This document shows positions 17,446 to 25,941 of a stretch of DNA of 34,398 nucleotides, piece by piece. The position numbers were made by a program, and so were the translations under genes. The DNA lies in contig CAUJKL010000217.1 in the NCBI GenBank assembly GCA_963204995.1, forward strand, positions 1-34,398, read 5' to 3'. The notes beneath the pieces are model-generated. The model was not told where the DNA came from. It searched no databases and saw only the letters and a program-made list of their open reading frames with translations. Numbering within the stretch: the stretch's first letter is position 1; every line of letters starts with the position of its first letter. Source of the stretch: Planctomycetota bacterium (GTDB taxonomy: Bacteria; Planctomycetota; Planctomycetia; Pirellulales; Pirellulaceae).

Positions 17446-17671
17446 CACATCTGCGGCGGAGTGCCATTGGCTTCGCCCGTGTCCTTCTGGCAACGAGACG
17501 AAAGCCGCGTCAGACCGTTGCCCCCCCTTCTCGTTGAGTGAACCGAGCGGCAACGCGGTCGTCGAACCATCGAACGCGCACGACCGTTCTACAACCGACG
17601 TGACGTTGGCACTGAACTCAGCGTCTTGCTTCTAAGCCTCAATGTTCCTTGCTCGATCGGCAAAATCGCTA

Positions 17672-18238
17672 CTACACCGTCGATTGCCGTTGGAGCATCA
17701 CTTCTAATTCTTCGTCACTGATCTGGCGGAAGGAGAATTTGTACCCTTCATAGACGGCGATGGCATAAAACACCACGTCCATCGGACTAAACGACAACTT
17801 CATGAACTCGATGGCAGCCGCTGGCTCCGAGAGGATCGCGAGAGTGGTCGAAACAAGCGGTGCGTCAGCGGACTGAGCGACAAGGCCGCAAATGGCGAGA
17901 AGATTGCCGAGTGCGCAGCCGAACAGCGAGAAACCTCCCCCCGCAATCCCGAAAGTTTTCGTCATGCCTTTACCGAGCGTTCGCACGGCCATTCCTACCA
18001 AGAATCCGATGCCAATTGCCATCCAGCCGATCTGGTAGCCGGACGCGACCGTGACGACGGCCCAAGCAAGCCCACCGGCAATCGCGGCCACCATTCCGCC
18101 CACGATGGCAAGCGGGAGATTCTGTTGGGCAAACAGTTTGGAAAGCAACTCCCGATCCAACGAAGTGACCGCAGGAGTGGTGGTTTGAAGTTCACCGGAA
18201 TCGGACGCCGAACCGGCATGCTGCGAGTCGTCGGACAT
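17672..18238 (-). CDS. Hypothetical integral membrane protein
   Basis: MSDDSQHAGSASDSGELQTTTPAVTSLDRELLSKLFAQQNLPLAIVGGMVAAIAGGLAWAVV...; multiple hydrophobic helices. Confidence 0.7.
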   Translation of the reverse strand: MSDDSQHAGSASDSGELQTTTPAVTSLDRELLSKLFAQQNLPLAIVGGMVAAIAGGLAWAVVTVASGYQIGWMAIGIGFLVGMAVRTLGKGMTKTFGIAGGGFSLFGCALGNLLAICGLVAQSADAPLVSTTLAILSEPAAAIEFMKLSFSPMDVVFYAIAVYEGYKFSFRQISDEELEVMLQRQSTV

Positions 18239-18428
18239 GGCTTCACCTCGAATGAGTAGCAGCATGGATCGTTAAAGGGACGGTCGTTATAGCCAACGAA
18301 TCGGCTTCCGTAAAGTATTCGACAAGCCGGAAAAACGTTGGGGCACGGCGAGTCCTTGCCTCACTCCGGCTGACGGATTAGTCTGACGTCCACCCCTCTC
18401 GCGTCACCCTGCAAGGATCGTTGTCACC

Positions 18429-19415
18429 GTGAAGCAAGTCTTAGTTACCGGCGGAGCCGGATTTATTGGATCGCATTTGACCGAGGCGCTTCTCGCGCGT
18501 GGCGACCGCGTGACGGTGATCGATGACGAGTCGACCGGCAATGCGAATAATCTTGTCGCCGCTCGCCAAAATGACCGTCTGACCTTCATCCAAGGTTCTG
18601 TCGGTGAAGAACAAGTTGTCCGGGAACTGACCGCCGGCGTGGACGAAGTCTATCACTTAGCTGCTGCGGTCGGCGTGGCGTTGATTGCCCGCGCTCCGAT
18701 GGAGACGATCGAGCGGAATATCTTTCCCACCGAGCTGGTTCTATCGAGTCTCCGCGAGCGGATTCAGCGCGGCGAACGCGTGAAATGCTTCCTCGCCAGC
18801 ACCAGCGAAGTCTATGGCAAGAACCCAAAGGAGACATGGTCGGAAGAGGACGATCTCGTCTTCGGTTCGACAACTCGCCCACGCTGGTCGTATGGGGCGT
18901 CGAAGGCCATCGACGAATTCATGGGACTGGCCAGCTATCGCGAGTACGGGTTGCCCGTTGTCATCGGACGATTCTTCAATGTCGTGGGACCGCGACAGAC
19001 GGGCGCTTATGGAATGGTGCTACCGCGATTTGTCGAAGCCGCGTTGGCAGGTCAGCCTTTGGTTGTCCACGACGATGGCCGACAAACCCGCTGCTTCGCC
19101 CATGTCGATGACGTGGTCCGCGCCGTTGTCACCTTGATGGAGACGGAAGCCGCCGTGGGCCGCGTCTTTAACATCGGCAGCGACCAACCGGTTTCGATTC
19201 TCGATCTCGCGAAACGCGTGATCGAGTTGTCGGGATCGAAGTCGTCGATCGCGTATCAGAGCTACGCCGATGCTTACGACGAGGACTTCGAAGACATCCG
19301 GCGGCGGGTCCCCGATCTGACTCGGCTGCGAGCCACCATCGGCCACTTGTCGGATCACAACCTGGATAGCATTATTCACAAGGTGATCGATTTTCACCGG
19401 CACCGCACCAGCTAG
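18429..19415 (+). CDS. NAD-dependent epimerase/dehydratase (extended SDR)
   Basis: MKQVLVTGGAGFIGSHL (GGxGFIG Rossmann motif), YGASK catalytic motif, 'GRFFNVVGPRQ'. Confidence 0.92.
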   Translation: MKQVLVTGGAGFIGSHLTEALLARGDRVTVIDDESTGNANNLVAARQNDRLTFIQGSVGEEQVVRELTAGVDEVYHLAAAVGVALIARAPMETIERNIFPTELVLSSLRERIQRGERVKCFLASTSEVYGKNPKETWSEEDDLVFGSTTRPRWSYGASKAIDEFMGLASYREYGLPVVIGRFFNVVGPRQTGAYGMVLPRFVEAALAGQPLVVHDDGRQTRCFAHVDDVVRAVVTLMETEAAVGRVFNIGSDQPVSILDLAKRVIELSGSKSSIAYQSYADAYDEDFEDIRRRVPDLTRLRATIGHLSDHNLDSIIHKVIDFHRHRTS

Positions 19416-19425
19416 ATCGATTCGA

Positions 19426-19926
19426 ATGTCGAAAGAGCAACACGTATCGGAACTCAACGCACCTAGTTCGCCTCCCCATATCATTTGCCTGCATGGCCCG
19501 TGGCAATACGAGCCTGTGGCGCTGACACAGTTGGGACCAAGTGGGGAATCAATCGACCTGCCGGGTGAATTGCCTCCGCAGGGCACGCTAAGGATTCCCA
19601 GCGACTGGAGTGCGACGCTCGGCTCTGAATTCCGTGGGCGAGTTCGGTACAAGCGTCGGTTCGGTCGGCCTTCCAATCTGGATGCGGACGAGCAAATCGA
19701 CCTGATCCTGCACGAAATCAGTGGGCTCGCGACCATAACGCTCAATGGCAGTCATCTTCGCGAAACGAAGATCGGTGAGCTGGCCTGTCGAATCGACGTC
19801 ACGAGCTTGTTGCTCGCACGCAACGAACTTGAAATCGAAGTCAATCTTCCACGAGGCAGCCACGACATAGCCGTGGGCGGCATCGTCGGTGAAGTTCAAC
19901 TTGTAATCTCCCAAGTCTCACGATGA
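19426..19926 (+). CDS. Small protein resembling a glycoside hydrolase family 2-type sugar-binding (jelly-roll) domain
   Basis: 'GTLRIPSDWSATLGSEFRGRVRYKRRFGRPSN...ATITLNGSHLRETKIGELACRIDVTSLLLARNELEIEV' pattern; ATGA overlap with next gene. Confidence 0.6.
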   Translation: MSKEQHVSELNAPSSPPHIICLHGPWQYEPVALTQLGPSGESIDLPGELPPQGTLRIPSDWSATLGSEFRGRVRYKRRFGRPSNLDADEQIDLILHEISGLATITLNGSHLRETKIGELACRIDVTSLLLARNELEIEVNLPRGSHDIAVGGIVGEVQLVISQVSR

Positions 19927-20954
19927 ACGTGCTGGCCGACTACATCCCGCGATCGATCAACAAAGGTTCGTGGCTGACCGCTTACTCGCTGAACGAACTT
20001 AAGACGCGAATCACCGATCAACGGATCGTGCTGCCAATTTGTTCGCTCGGCACTCCGTTCGAAGAACTCGCGTCTCTAGGAACGTTCGTGCTGCCGCCGC
20101 TCTACCATGAAGCGTTGAACGCCAGACTCAAGCACGACATCATCGCGCAGATTCAGCGATGTTTTCCTTATTACGAGGGCACACGCGAGGCCAGCCGTTG
20201 TTCTGCGGTTGTCGAAGTCGTCGAGTTGCCTCGTGTGCGGCACGCACCACCGTTGAAGCCTCGCATCCTCGCGTTCAGCGTCGATACGGCGGTCGAGCAA
20301 CATGGTCCCCATTTACCGCTGGCAACGGACACGATTCAAAGCTACTTGGCACTCGGACGACTTGCGGAAGATGTTGATGGTTTCTACGTCGGTTCGCCGG
20401 TCGAATATGGGCATCTGACGTGGGGCTTGCCGTTTGGGATGAGTATCGATATCACGCCAACGCTGCTCACCAATTACGTGACCGGGTTTGCCAACGCGAT
20501 GCAGAGTTGGTTGCAGCCGGAGGCCATGTATGTCGTCGATGTGCATGGTTCGATCGTCCATCGCACGGCGATCATCGACGGATTGAAGGCCAGTTCGGTG
20601 GAGCGGTTTGCGTTTCGCTGGCTGTACGATCCGCTGGTCGAATTCGCCGGCGAACGCGGCGATCAGCACGCGGGCGGTGTCGAAACGGCCATGGTCGAGT
20701 TGGCCAGTCCGGAGCTGATCGATCGCCGCTGGTGGCCAGCGAGAATCGACGAACTGGCGACTCAGCAAATGGACCTTGCGACGGCGGTCGATCTGACACC
20801 CGACTTAACTCGTTTTGTCGAACACGTCGAAGCCCGCTCGCTCAACGGGATTGTGGGTGAGGTCCGCAACTATTACAACGTCGATGCACCCACGATGCTG
20901 GCTCGCATGCTTGAACTAACGCGAGCCGACTTAAAGACACTCGCCGGAGCCTAA
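19923..20954 (+). CDS. Creatininase-family protein
   Basis: 'LAFSVDTAVEQHGPHLPLATDT' and 'VDVHGSIVHR...GDQHAGGVETAMV' match creatininase metal-site motifs (EQHGPHLPL, HAG..ETS-like). Confidence 0.85.
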   Translation: MNVLADYIPRSINKGSWLTAYSLNELKTRITDQRIVLPICSLGTPFEELASLGTFVLPPLYHEALNARLKHDIIAQIQRCFPYYEGTREASRCSAVVEVVELPRVRHAPPLKPRILAFSVDTAVEQHGPHLPLATDTIQSYLALGRLAEDVDGFYVGSPVEYGHLTWGLPFGMSIDITPTLLTNYVTGFANAMQSWLQPEAMYVVDVHGSIVHRTAIIDGLKASSVERFAFRWLYDPLVEFAGERGDQHAGGVETAMVELASPELIDRRWWPARIDELATQQMDLATAVDLTPDLTRFVEHVEARSLNGIVGEVRNYYNVDAPTMLARMLELTRADLKTLAGA

Positions 20955-20957
20955 GCT

Positions 20958-22265
20958 ATGCGTACTTGCTTGCCCCATTTCGTTGTTTGCATGACCTTGC
21001 TCTTGCTGACCGGTTGCGGTTCATCACCGGCACCCACGGCGCAAAGTACTCCGACTCCTTCGATCGACTCGAACGTTCCCCCTGGAACTGCCCCGGCAAA
21101 GCTGAGCGAAGTCGTCGAGGACGCGACGCCGCCCGTCACGGAAGCGCCGAGACCACTCACCGATGCAGAGCTCGCCGAAGGCTGGATCTCGCTGTTCGAT
21201 GGCGAAACCTTGTTTGGCTGGACTGCGGCCAACGAAGCGAACTGGCGAGTCGAAGATGGCACGATCGTTGTGGATCAAGGTGAGCAAGGGTTGCTATGCA
21301 CGACCACTCAGTTCGGCGACTACGTTCTTCACGTCGAATTTCGGAGCGCGGCCGCAACCAACAGCGGAATCTTCCTGCACACACCGCTCCAGCCAAAAGA
21401 TCCTGGCACGGATTGCTACGAATTGAATATCGCCGACAGCGACAATCCATTTCCCACTGGTAGCCTTGTTAAACGTGCCAAGGCCGAAGGCAACTTCGAT
21501 AGCAGCGATTGGCAAACGTACGACGTGACGGTTAGCGGAGATCAGGTCGTCGTCAATCTCGATGGAGCGCAAGTTCTGGACTACATCGACCCCCAGCCGC
21601 TCCATCGCGGACACATCGGCTTGCAGTTGAATCAGGGGAAGGTCGAGTTTCGTAATATCAAACTCAAGCCTCTCGGTACGGAAAGTCTTTTCAACGGCCA
21701 GGATCTGACGGGTTGGAAGTCTTATCCCGAACTGCCAAGCAAGTTCACGGTGACAGAGGATGGCTTGCTCAATGTGAAAGACGGTCGAGGCCAATTGGAA
21801 ACGGAAGGTTCGTATGGCGACTTTGTGCTACAGGCTGAATGCATCACAAATGCCGAGCAGCTGAATTCGGGCATCTTCTTTCGGTGTGTTCCTGGCAGTG
21901 CGATGGATGGATACGAATGTCAGATCCACAATGGCATCAAGGAGGGCGACCGCCGCAAGCCGGTCGATTGTGGCACGGGCGGAATCTTTCGTAGGGTCGA
22001 CGCAAGGCTGGTCGTCGCGAATGACAAGGAATGGTTTTTCCAAACGGTGATTGCCGATGGGGCTCACGTTTCGACGTGGGTGAACGGTTATCAAGTGGTC
22101 GATTGGCTGGATGATCGCAGCCCGGACGCAAACCCTCGCAAGGGCCTGCGTCTTGAAGCGGGCACCATCATGATCCAGGGGCACGACCCGACGACCGACA
22201 TCTCGTTCCGCAATCTCCGGATCGCGGAACTCACCCCTCGCCGCGAATCTGCTGCTTCTGAATAA
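20958..22265 (+). CDS. Lipoprotein with two DUF1080 (3-keto-disaccharide hydrolase-like) domains
   Basis: 'LLLLTGCGSS' lipobox; duplicated 'WISLFDGETLFGWTAANEANWRVEDGTIVV' / 'SLFNGQDLTGWKSYPELPSKFTVTEDGLLNV' units with 'SGIF' motifs. Confidence 0.9.
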   Translation: MRTCLPHFVVCMTLLLLTGCGSSPAPTAQSTPTPSIDSNVPPGTAPAKLSEVVEDATPPVTEAPRPLTDAELAEGWISLFDGETLFGWTAANEANWRVEDGTIVVDQGEQGLLCTTTQFGDYVLHVEFRSAAATNSGIFLHTPLQPKDPGTDCYELNIADSDNPFPTGSLVKRAKAEGNFDSSDWQTYDVTVSGDQVVVNLDGAQVLDYIDPQPLHRGHIGLQLNQGKVEFRNIKLKPLGTESLFNGQDLTGWKSYPELPSKFTVTEDGLLNVKDGRGQLETEGSYGDFVLQAECITNAEQLNSGIFFRCVPGSAMDGYECQIHNGIKEGDRRKPVDCGTGGIFRRVDARLVVANDKEWFFQTVIADGAHVSTWVNGYQVVDWLDDRSPDANPRKGLRLEAGTIMIQGHDPTTDISFRNLRIAELTPRRESAASE

Positions 22266-22338
22266 GTGTTGGCAGTTATAGTTTCGCAGCATCACGTAAA
22301 GCTCCTGCCCTGCCCCGCCCGCACCGTTATCATCGCTG

Positions 22339-22357
22339 ACTTCGTGAAGTAATTCAC
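22339..22357. promoter_or_regulatory. Overlapping small palindromes upstream of the CBS gene (possible operator)
   Basis: ACTTC-GT-GAAGT (22339-22350) overlaps GTGAA-GTAA-TTCAC (22344-22357). Confidence 0.25.
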
Positions 22358-22373
22358 AATATCGATGCGATTG

Positions 22374-22403
22374 TTGACTTTGCTATGCGCGTCAGACTAT
22401 GTT
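22374..22403 (+). promoter_or_regulatory. Candidate sigma-70-type promoter for CBS gene
   Basis: TTGACT-N18-TATGTT, about 140 nt upstream of ATG 22547. Confidence 0.35.
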
Positions 22404-22546
22404 GGTGGGCTAAGAGGTTTGCGGCTGTTCAGCTGCAAGGCGGAGAGGGCCGATTCGCAGAGAAGCTCGGTCACAGAGAATCGCCATCCCAGAGAAGACG
22501 GTGAAGTCCCGAAGTCAACTCCATCTCATCCGAGGAGGACTAGCCG

Positions 22547-22972
22547 ATGTTATTGAAAGATATCCTTGCTACCAAGGGAACGACTATTCTCTCGATTGAA
22601 CCGAGCGCTACGATGGCCGAAGCCGTCGACAAGATGGTCGCACATCGCTGCGGTTGTCTGGTGGTCACTAAAGGCGAGTCGATGGTGGGCATTATCTCCG
22701 AACGAGATGTCTTGCGTGCCATTGCCGGCGTCTCCAAAACGCTCGACAAGATTGCCGTCGAAGAACGCATGACCAAAGACATCATCACTGGTACTCCCGA
22801 TCAGAACATCAACGACACGATGGGATTGATGACGGCAAATCGCATCCGCCATCTACCGGTCTTCGACAACGGAAGACTCTGCGGTTTAGTCTCGATTGGC
22901 GACGTGGTGAAAGCCGAGCACCAGAAGCTCGCGATGGAAAACCACTTACTGATGAGCTACATCCAGAGTTAA
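22547..22972 (+). CDS. Tandem CBS-domain protein
   Basis: Two units: 'MAEAVDKMVAHRCGCLVVTKGESMVGIISERDVLRA' and 'INDTMGLMTANRIRHLPVFDNGRLCGLVSIGDVVKA'; GAGGAGG upstream as RBS. Confidence 0.93.
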   Translation: MLLKDILATKGTTILSIEPSATMAEAVDKMVAHRCGCLVVTKGESMVGIISERDVLRAIAGVSKTLDKIAVEERMTKDIITGTPDQNINDTMGLMTANRIRHLPVFDNGRLCGLVSIGDVVKAEHQKLAMENHLLMSYIQS

Positions 22973-22991
22973 CGCTCGGATGGATGTGGCA

Positions 22992-23026
22992 CACTTAGCG
23001 GAAGGACGCTTCCGCGCTTCTAAGTG
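22992..23026. terminator. Bidirectional terminator-like nested hairpin between CBS gene and ispH
   Basis: CACTTAG...CTAAGTG (7/7) enclosing GCGGAAG-GACG-CTTCCGC (7/7); overlaps the ispH stop codon. Confidence 0.6.
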
Positions 23027-23952
23027 GCGATCGCACGCAGTTCTTTCGGCAGCGAGAAATGAACTTCTTCCTTGCGTAGTTCGCGAATCTCCACCGATGC
23101 ATTGAATTTTTCAGTCAGGAATTCGATGCACTCCTGAACGACCGACTCGGGGGCGCTGGCGCCAGCAGTGACAACGACTTTATCACTTTCCTTAAACCAG
23201 CTCGGGTCGATATCTGCGACACCATCGATCAGATAGCCGCGCACTCCTTGTTCGGTCGCCAGCTCTTTCAAGCGTTGGCTGTTGGAACTGTTCTGGCTGC
23301 CCAGCACCAGCACGATGTCCGCGCCTGCGGACAGAACGCGGACGGCCTCTTGCCGATTCTGTGTGGCGTAGCAAATGTCATCTTTGGGCGGCGAGGCGAT
23401 GTGTGGAAAGCGATTCCGCAGTCGTGTGATGATGCGAGTCGCGTCGTCCACCGAGAGTGTCGTCTGTGTCAGATATGCCAGCTTGGTGCCTGCAGGAATC
23501 TCCAGCTTGTCAACGTCTTCTGGCGACTCGACGAGCAGCATGGCATCAGGAGCTTCGCCCATCGTACCCAGGACTTCATCGTGTCCTTCATGGCCGATCA
23601 GGATGATGCGATAGCCTTCTTTCGCGTAACGCACGGCTTCGAGGTGGACCTTTGTCACCAGTGGGCAGGTCGCATCAATAGCGTACAGCTTACGCTCGCG
23701 AGCGATTCGTCGAATCTCCGGAGACACGCCATGTGCCGAGAAGAGCAAGTTCGAGCCTTCGGGAACGTCGCTCAGACTGTCGACAAAGATCGCACCCTTG
23801 TCGCGAAACGTTTCGACGACGTACTTGTTATGTACAATCTCGTGATACACATAGACCGGTGCTCCGAACGCGTTGAGGGCGAGATCCAAACTCTCGATCG
23901 CCATGTTCACGCCCGCACAAAAGCCGCGGGGGCTTGCCAGAATGATTTCCAT
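23020..23952 (-). CDS. ispH: 4-hydroxy-3-methylbut-2-enyl diphosphate reductase
   Basis: MEIILASPRGFCAGVNMAIESLDLAL, 'VYVYHEIVHNKYVV', 'DATCPLVTKVH', 'CYATQNRQEAV', 'VLGSQNSSNSQRLKE': canonical IspH motifs. Confidence 0.96.
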   Translation of the reverse strand: MEIILASPRGFCAGVNMAIESLDLALNAFGAPVYVYHEIVHNKYVVETFRDKGAIFVDSLSDVPEGSNLLFSAHGVSPEIRRIARERKLYAIDATCPLVTKVHLEAVRYAKEGYRIILIGHEGHDEVLGTMGEAPDAMLLVESPEDVDKLEIPAGTKLAYLTQTTLSVDDATRIITRLRNRFPHIASPPKDDICYATQNRQEAVRVLSAGADIVLVLGSQNSSNSQRLKELATEQGVRGYLIDGVADIDPSWFKESDKVVVTAGASAPESVVQECIEFLTEKFNASVEIRELRKEEVHFSLPKELRAIAT

Positions 23953-24049
23953 CTTCAATTGCCTCATTTTCCTGTGACCAGCATAATGCAAATTCGACAC
24001 AGCGACTAGATTGTCAACCGCGACTTTCACACCTGAATAACGGCGACTT

Positions 24050-24994
24050 ATGGCTGACAGTAGATTCGAGGCCGACCTTCGCCGTTACGGTCCACCTACC
24101 ACTGCTCGCCCCATATCATCCCTCGATGAAGCTCGTGCGTACTGCAGCCAACTCGCCTCATCGCATTACGAAAACTTCTCCGTCGTCAGCTGGCTTTTGC
24201 CAAGACACCTTCGTCAGCACTTTTGCAATGTGTACGCCTACTGTCGCTGGGCCGATGATCTCGCCGACGAAATTGGCACCTCGAACGAGCGACTTGCGTT
24301 GCTCAAGTGGTGGCGCGGCGAATTGCTCCATTGCTTCGCGGGGCAGGCTCACCATCCGGTCTTCGTCGCGTTACTTCCCACGATTCGTGAGTTCTCGATT
24401 CCCGAGCCGCCATTTCTGGCTTTACTCGAAGCCTTCGAGCGTGACCAGGTTCAAGTTCGCTACGCAACCCATACGGACATACTCGACTACTGTAGATGCT
24501 CTGCCAACCCTGTTGGACACTTGGTGCTGTACCTGGGACGATGCTACACACCGACGAATGCAGCGTTGTCCGATGCGGTCTGCACGGGGCTGCAATTAGC
24601 CAACTTCCTGCAAGACATCGCGGAGGACTTTGAGCGCGGACGCATCTACCTGCCGCAAGAGTCTTGTGCTGAGTTTGGCTACACGGACGAATGCTTTCGA
24701 CGCAAGCGAGTCGATGCCCGCTGGCGAGACATCATGAAGTTGGAAGTCGACCGTGCGTCCGGATACTTGCATCGCGGCTGGCCGCTTGTCGATCAGTTGC
24801 CGAGGGGTCTTCGCTTTCAAGTGGATTTGTTCGTTCGTGGCGGGATGGCCATCCTGCAAGCGATTCGCGACGTCGACTACGACGTCTGGACAACGAGACC
24901 CACGATTGGGAAACTAACGCAACTGAAGCTTGCAGCCAACAGCTGGCTGCGACAACGCATTAAGGGCCGACGAGCCGCACGGGATCACGGATGA
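24050..24994 (+). CDS. hpnC: Squalene synthase HpnC
   Basis: 'HYENFSVVSWLLPRHLRQHFCNVYAYCRWADDLADE', 'LANFLQDIAEDFERGRIYLPQE'; trans-prenyl synthase Asp-rich motifs, first of hpnCDE. Confidence 0.92.
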   Translation: MADSRFEADLRRYGPPTTARPISSLDEARAYCSQLASSHYENFSVVSWLLPRHLRQHFCNVYAYCRWADDLADEIGTSNERLALLKWWRGELLHCFAGQAHHPVFVALLPTIREFSIPEPPFLALLEAFERDQVQVRYATHTDILDYCRCSANPVGHLVLYLGRCYTPTNAALSDAVCTGLQLANFLQDIAEDFERGRIYLPQESCAEFGYTDECFRRKRVDARWRDIMKLEVDRASGYLHRGWPLVDQLPRGLRFQVDLFVRGGMAILQAIRDVDYDVWTTRPTIGKLTQLKLAANSWLRQRIKGRRAARDHG

Positions 24995-25938
24995 CGAACG
25001 ACCTCCAGGATGCGTATCGATACTGCGAGCAACTTGCCCGCGCATCCGGTTCCAGCTTCTTCCGGTCGTTCCGCTTATTGCCCGCTGAGCAACGCCAGGC
25101 AATGTACGCGCTGTACGCATTCTCGCGGCAAACCGATGATCTCGCGGACAGCAATGAACCTACGGAAACTCGACGCGTGCAAATCGCCGACTGGCGGCAC
25201 CAACTACGAGAAGCCTTGGAAGGCGACGGTCGATCGCCTGTCTGGCAGGCCCTGTATGACACGAAACTTCGCTTTGCCATCCCCGACGAGTATTTCGTTG
25301 CGATCGTCGATGGGGTCGCGATGGATCTCTCGGCTCCGTATTACGAGACTTTTGAAGAGTTGGGCGACTATTGTTACCACGTGGCCTCGGCGGTTGGGTT
25401 AGCCTGCATTCACATTTTCGGATTCGAAGACCCACGTGCGAAGCGGCTAGCGGTGACTTGCGGCGTGGCCTTTCAGCTGACGAATATCCTGCGTGACCTT
25501 TCCGAGGACGCAGTGCAAGGACGAATTTATCTCCCTCGCGAAGAGTTGGCCCAGTTTGATTGCCATCCGGAAGATTTCCAGCCAGGCCAGATGAATTCGC
25601 GAGTTCGTGAACTCGTGCGGTTTCAGATCGCTCGGGCGGAGCAACTGTATGACGAGGCCGCTCCTTTGGCGTCGCTGCTGCATCCGCGCGGGAGACGGGC
25701 ATTCGTACTGATGTTCTCGACTTATCGGACGCTGCTCGGCGAGATCAAACGCCGCGACGGCGACGTTTTTTCGCGACCGGTTCGCCTCGGCCATCGTGGA
25801 AAGTTAAAAGCGTTTTTTACGGCGTTGCGATTCCACGTCACGACGCCCAAGTCCACGAACGACCAGACTGCGTTTTCCCCTCACGCACAGCACATGCCCA
25901 GTCCTCATCGCCCCACCGTTCGGCAATCGGAAAGTTGA
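24991..25938 (+). CDS. hpnD: Presqualene diphosphate synthase HpnD
   Basis: 'SFFRSFRLLPAEQRQAMYALYAFSRQTDDLADS', 'LTNILRDLSEDAVQGRIYLPREEL'; 4-nt overlap with hpnC. Confidence 0.92.
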   Translation: MTNDLQDAYRYCEQLARASGSSFFRSFRLLPAEQRQAMYALYAFSRQTDDLADSNEPTETRRVQIADWRHQLREALEGDGRSPVWQALYDTKLRFAIPDEYFVAIVDGVAMDLSAPYYETFEELGDYCYHVASAVGLACIHIFGFEDPRAKRLAVTCGVAFQLTNILRDLSEDAVQGRIYLPREELAQFDCHPEDFQPGQMNSRVRELVRFQIARAEQLYDEAAPLASLLHPRGRRAFVLMFSTYRTLLGEIKRRDGDVFSRPVRLGHRGKLKAFFTALRFHVTTPKSTNDQTAFSPHAQHMPSPHRPTVRQSES

Positions 25939-25941
25939 ATC

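Noticed and set aside
23248-24009. Plus-strand 253-aa ORF
   Set aside because: Antisense to ispH, which carries all canonical IspH motifs.
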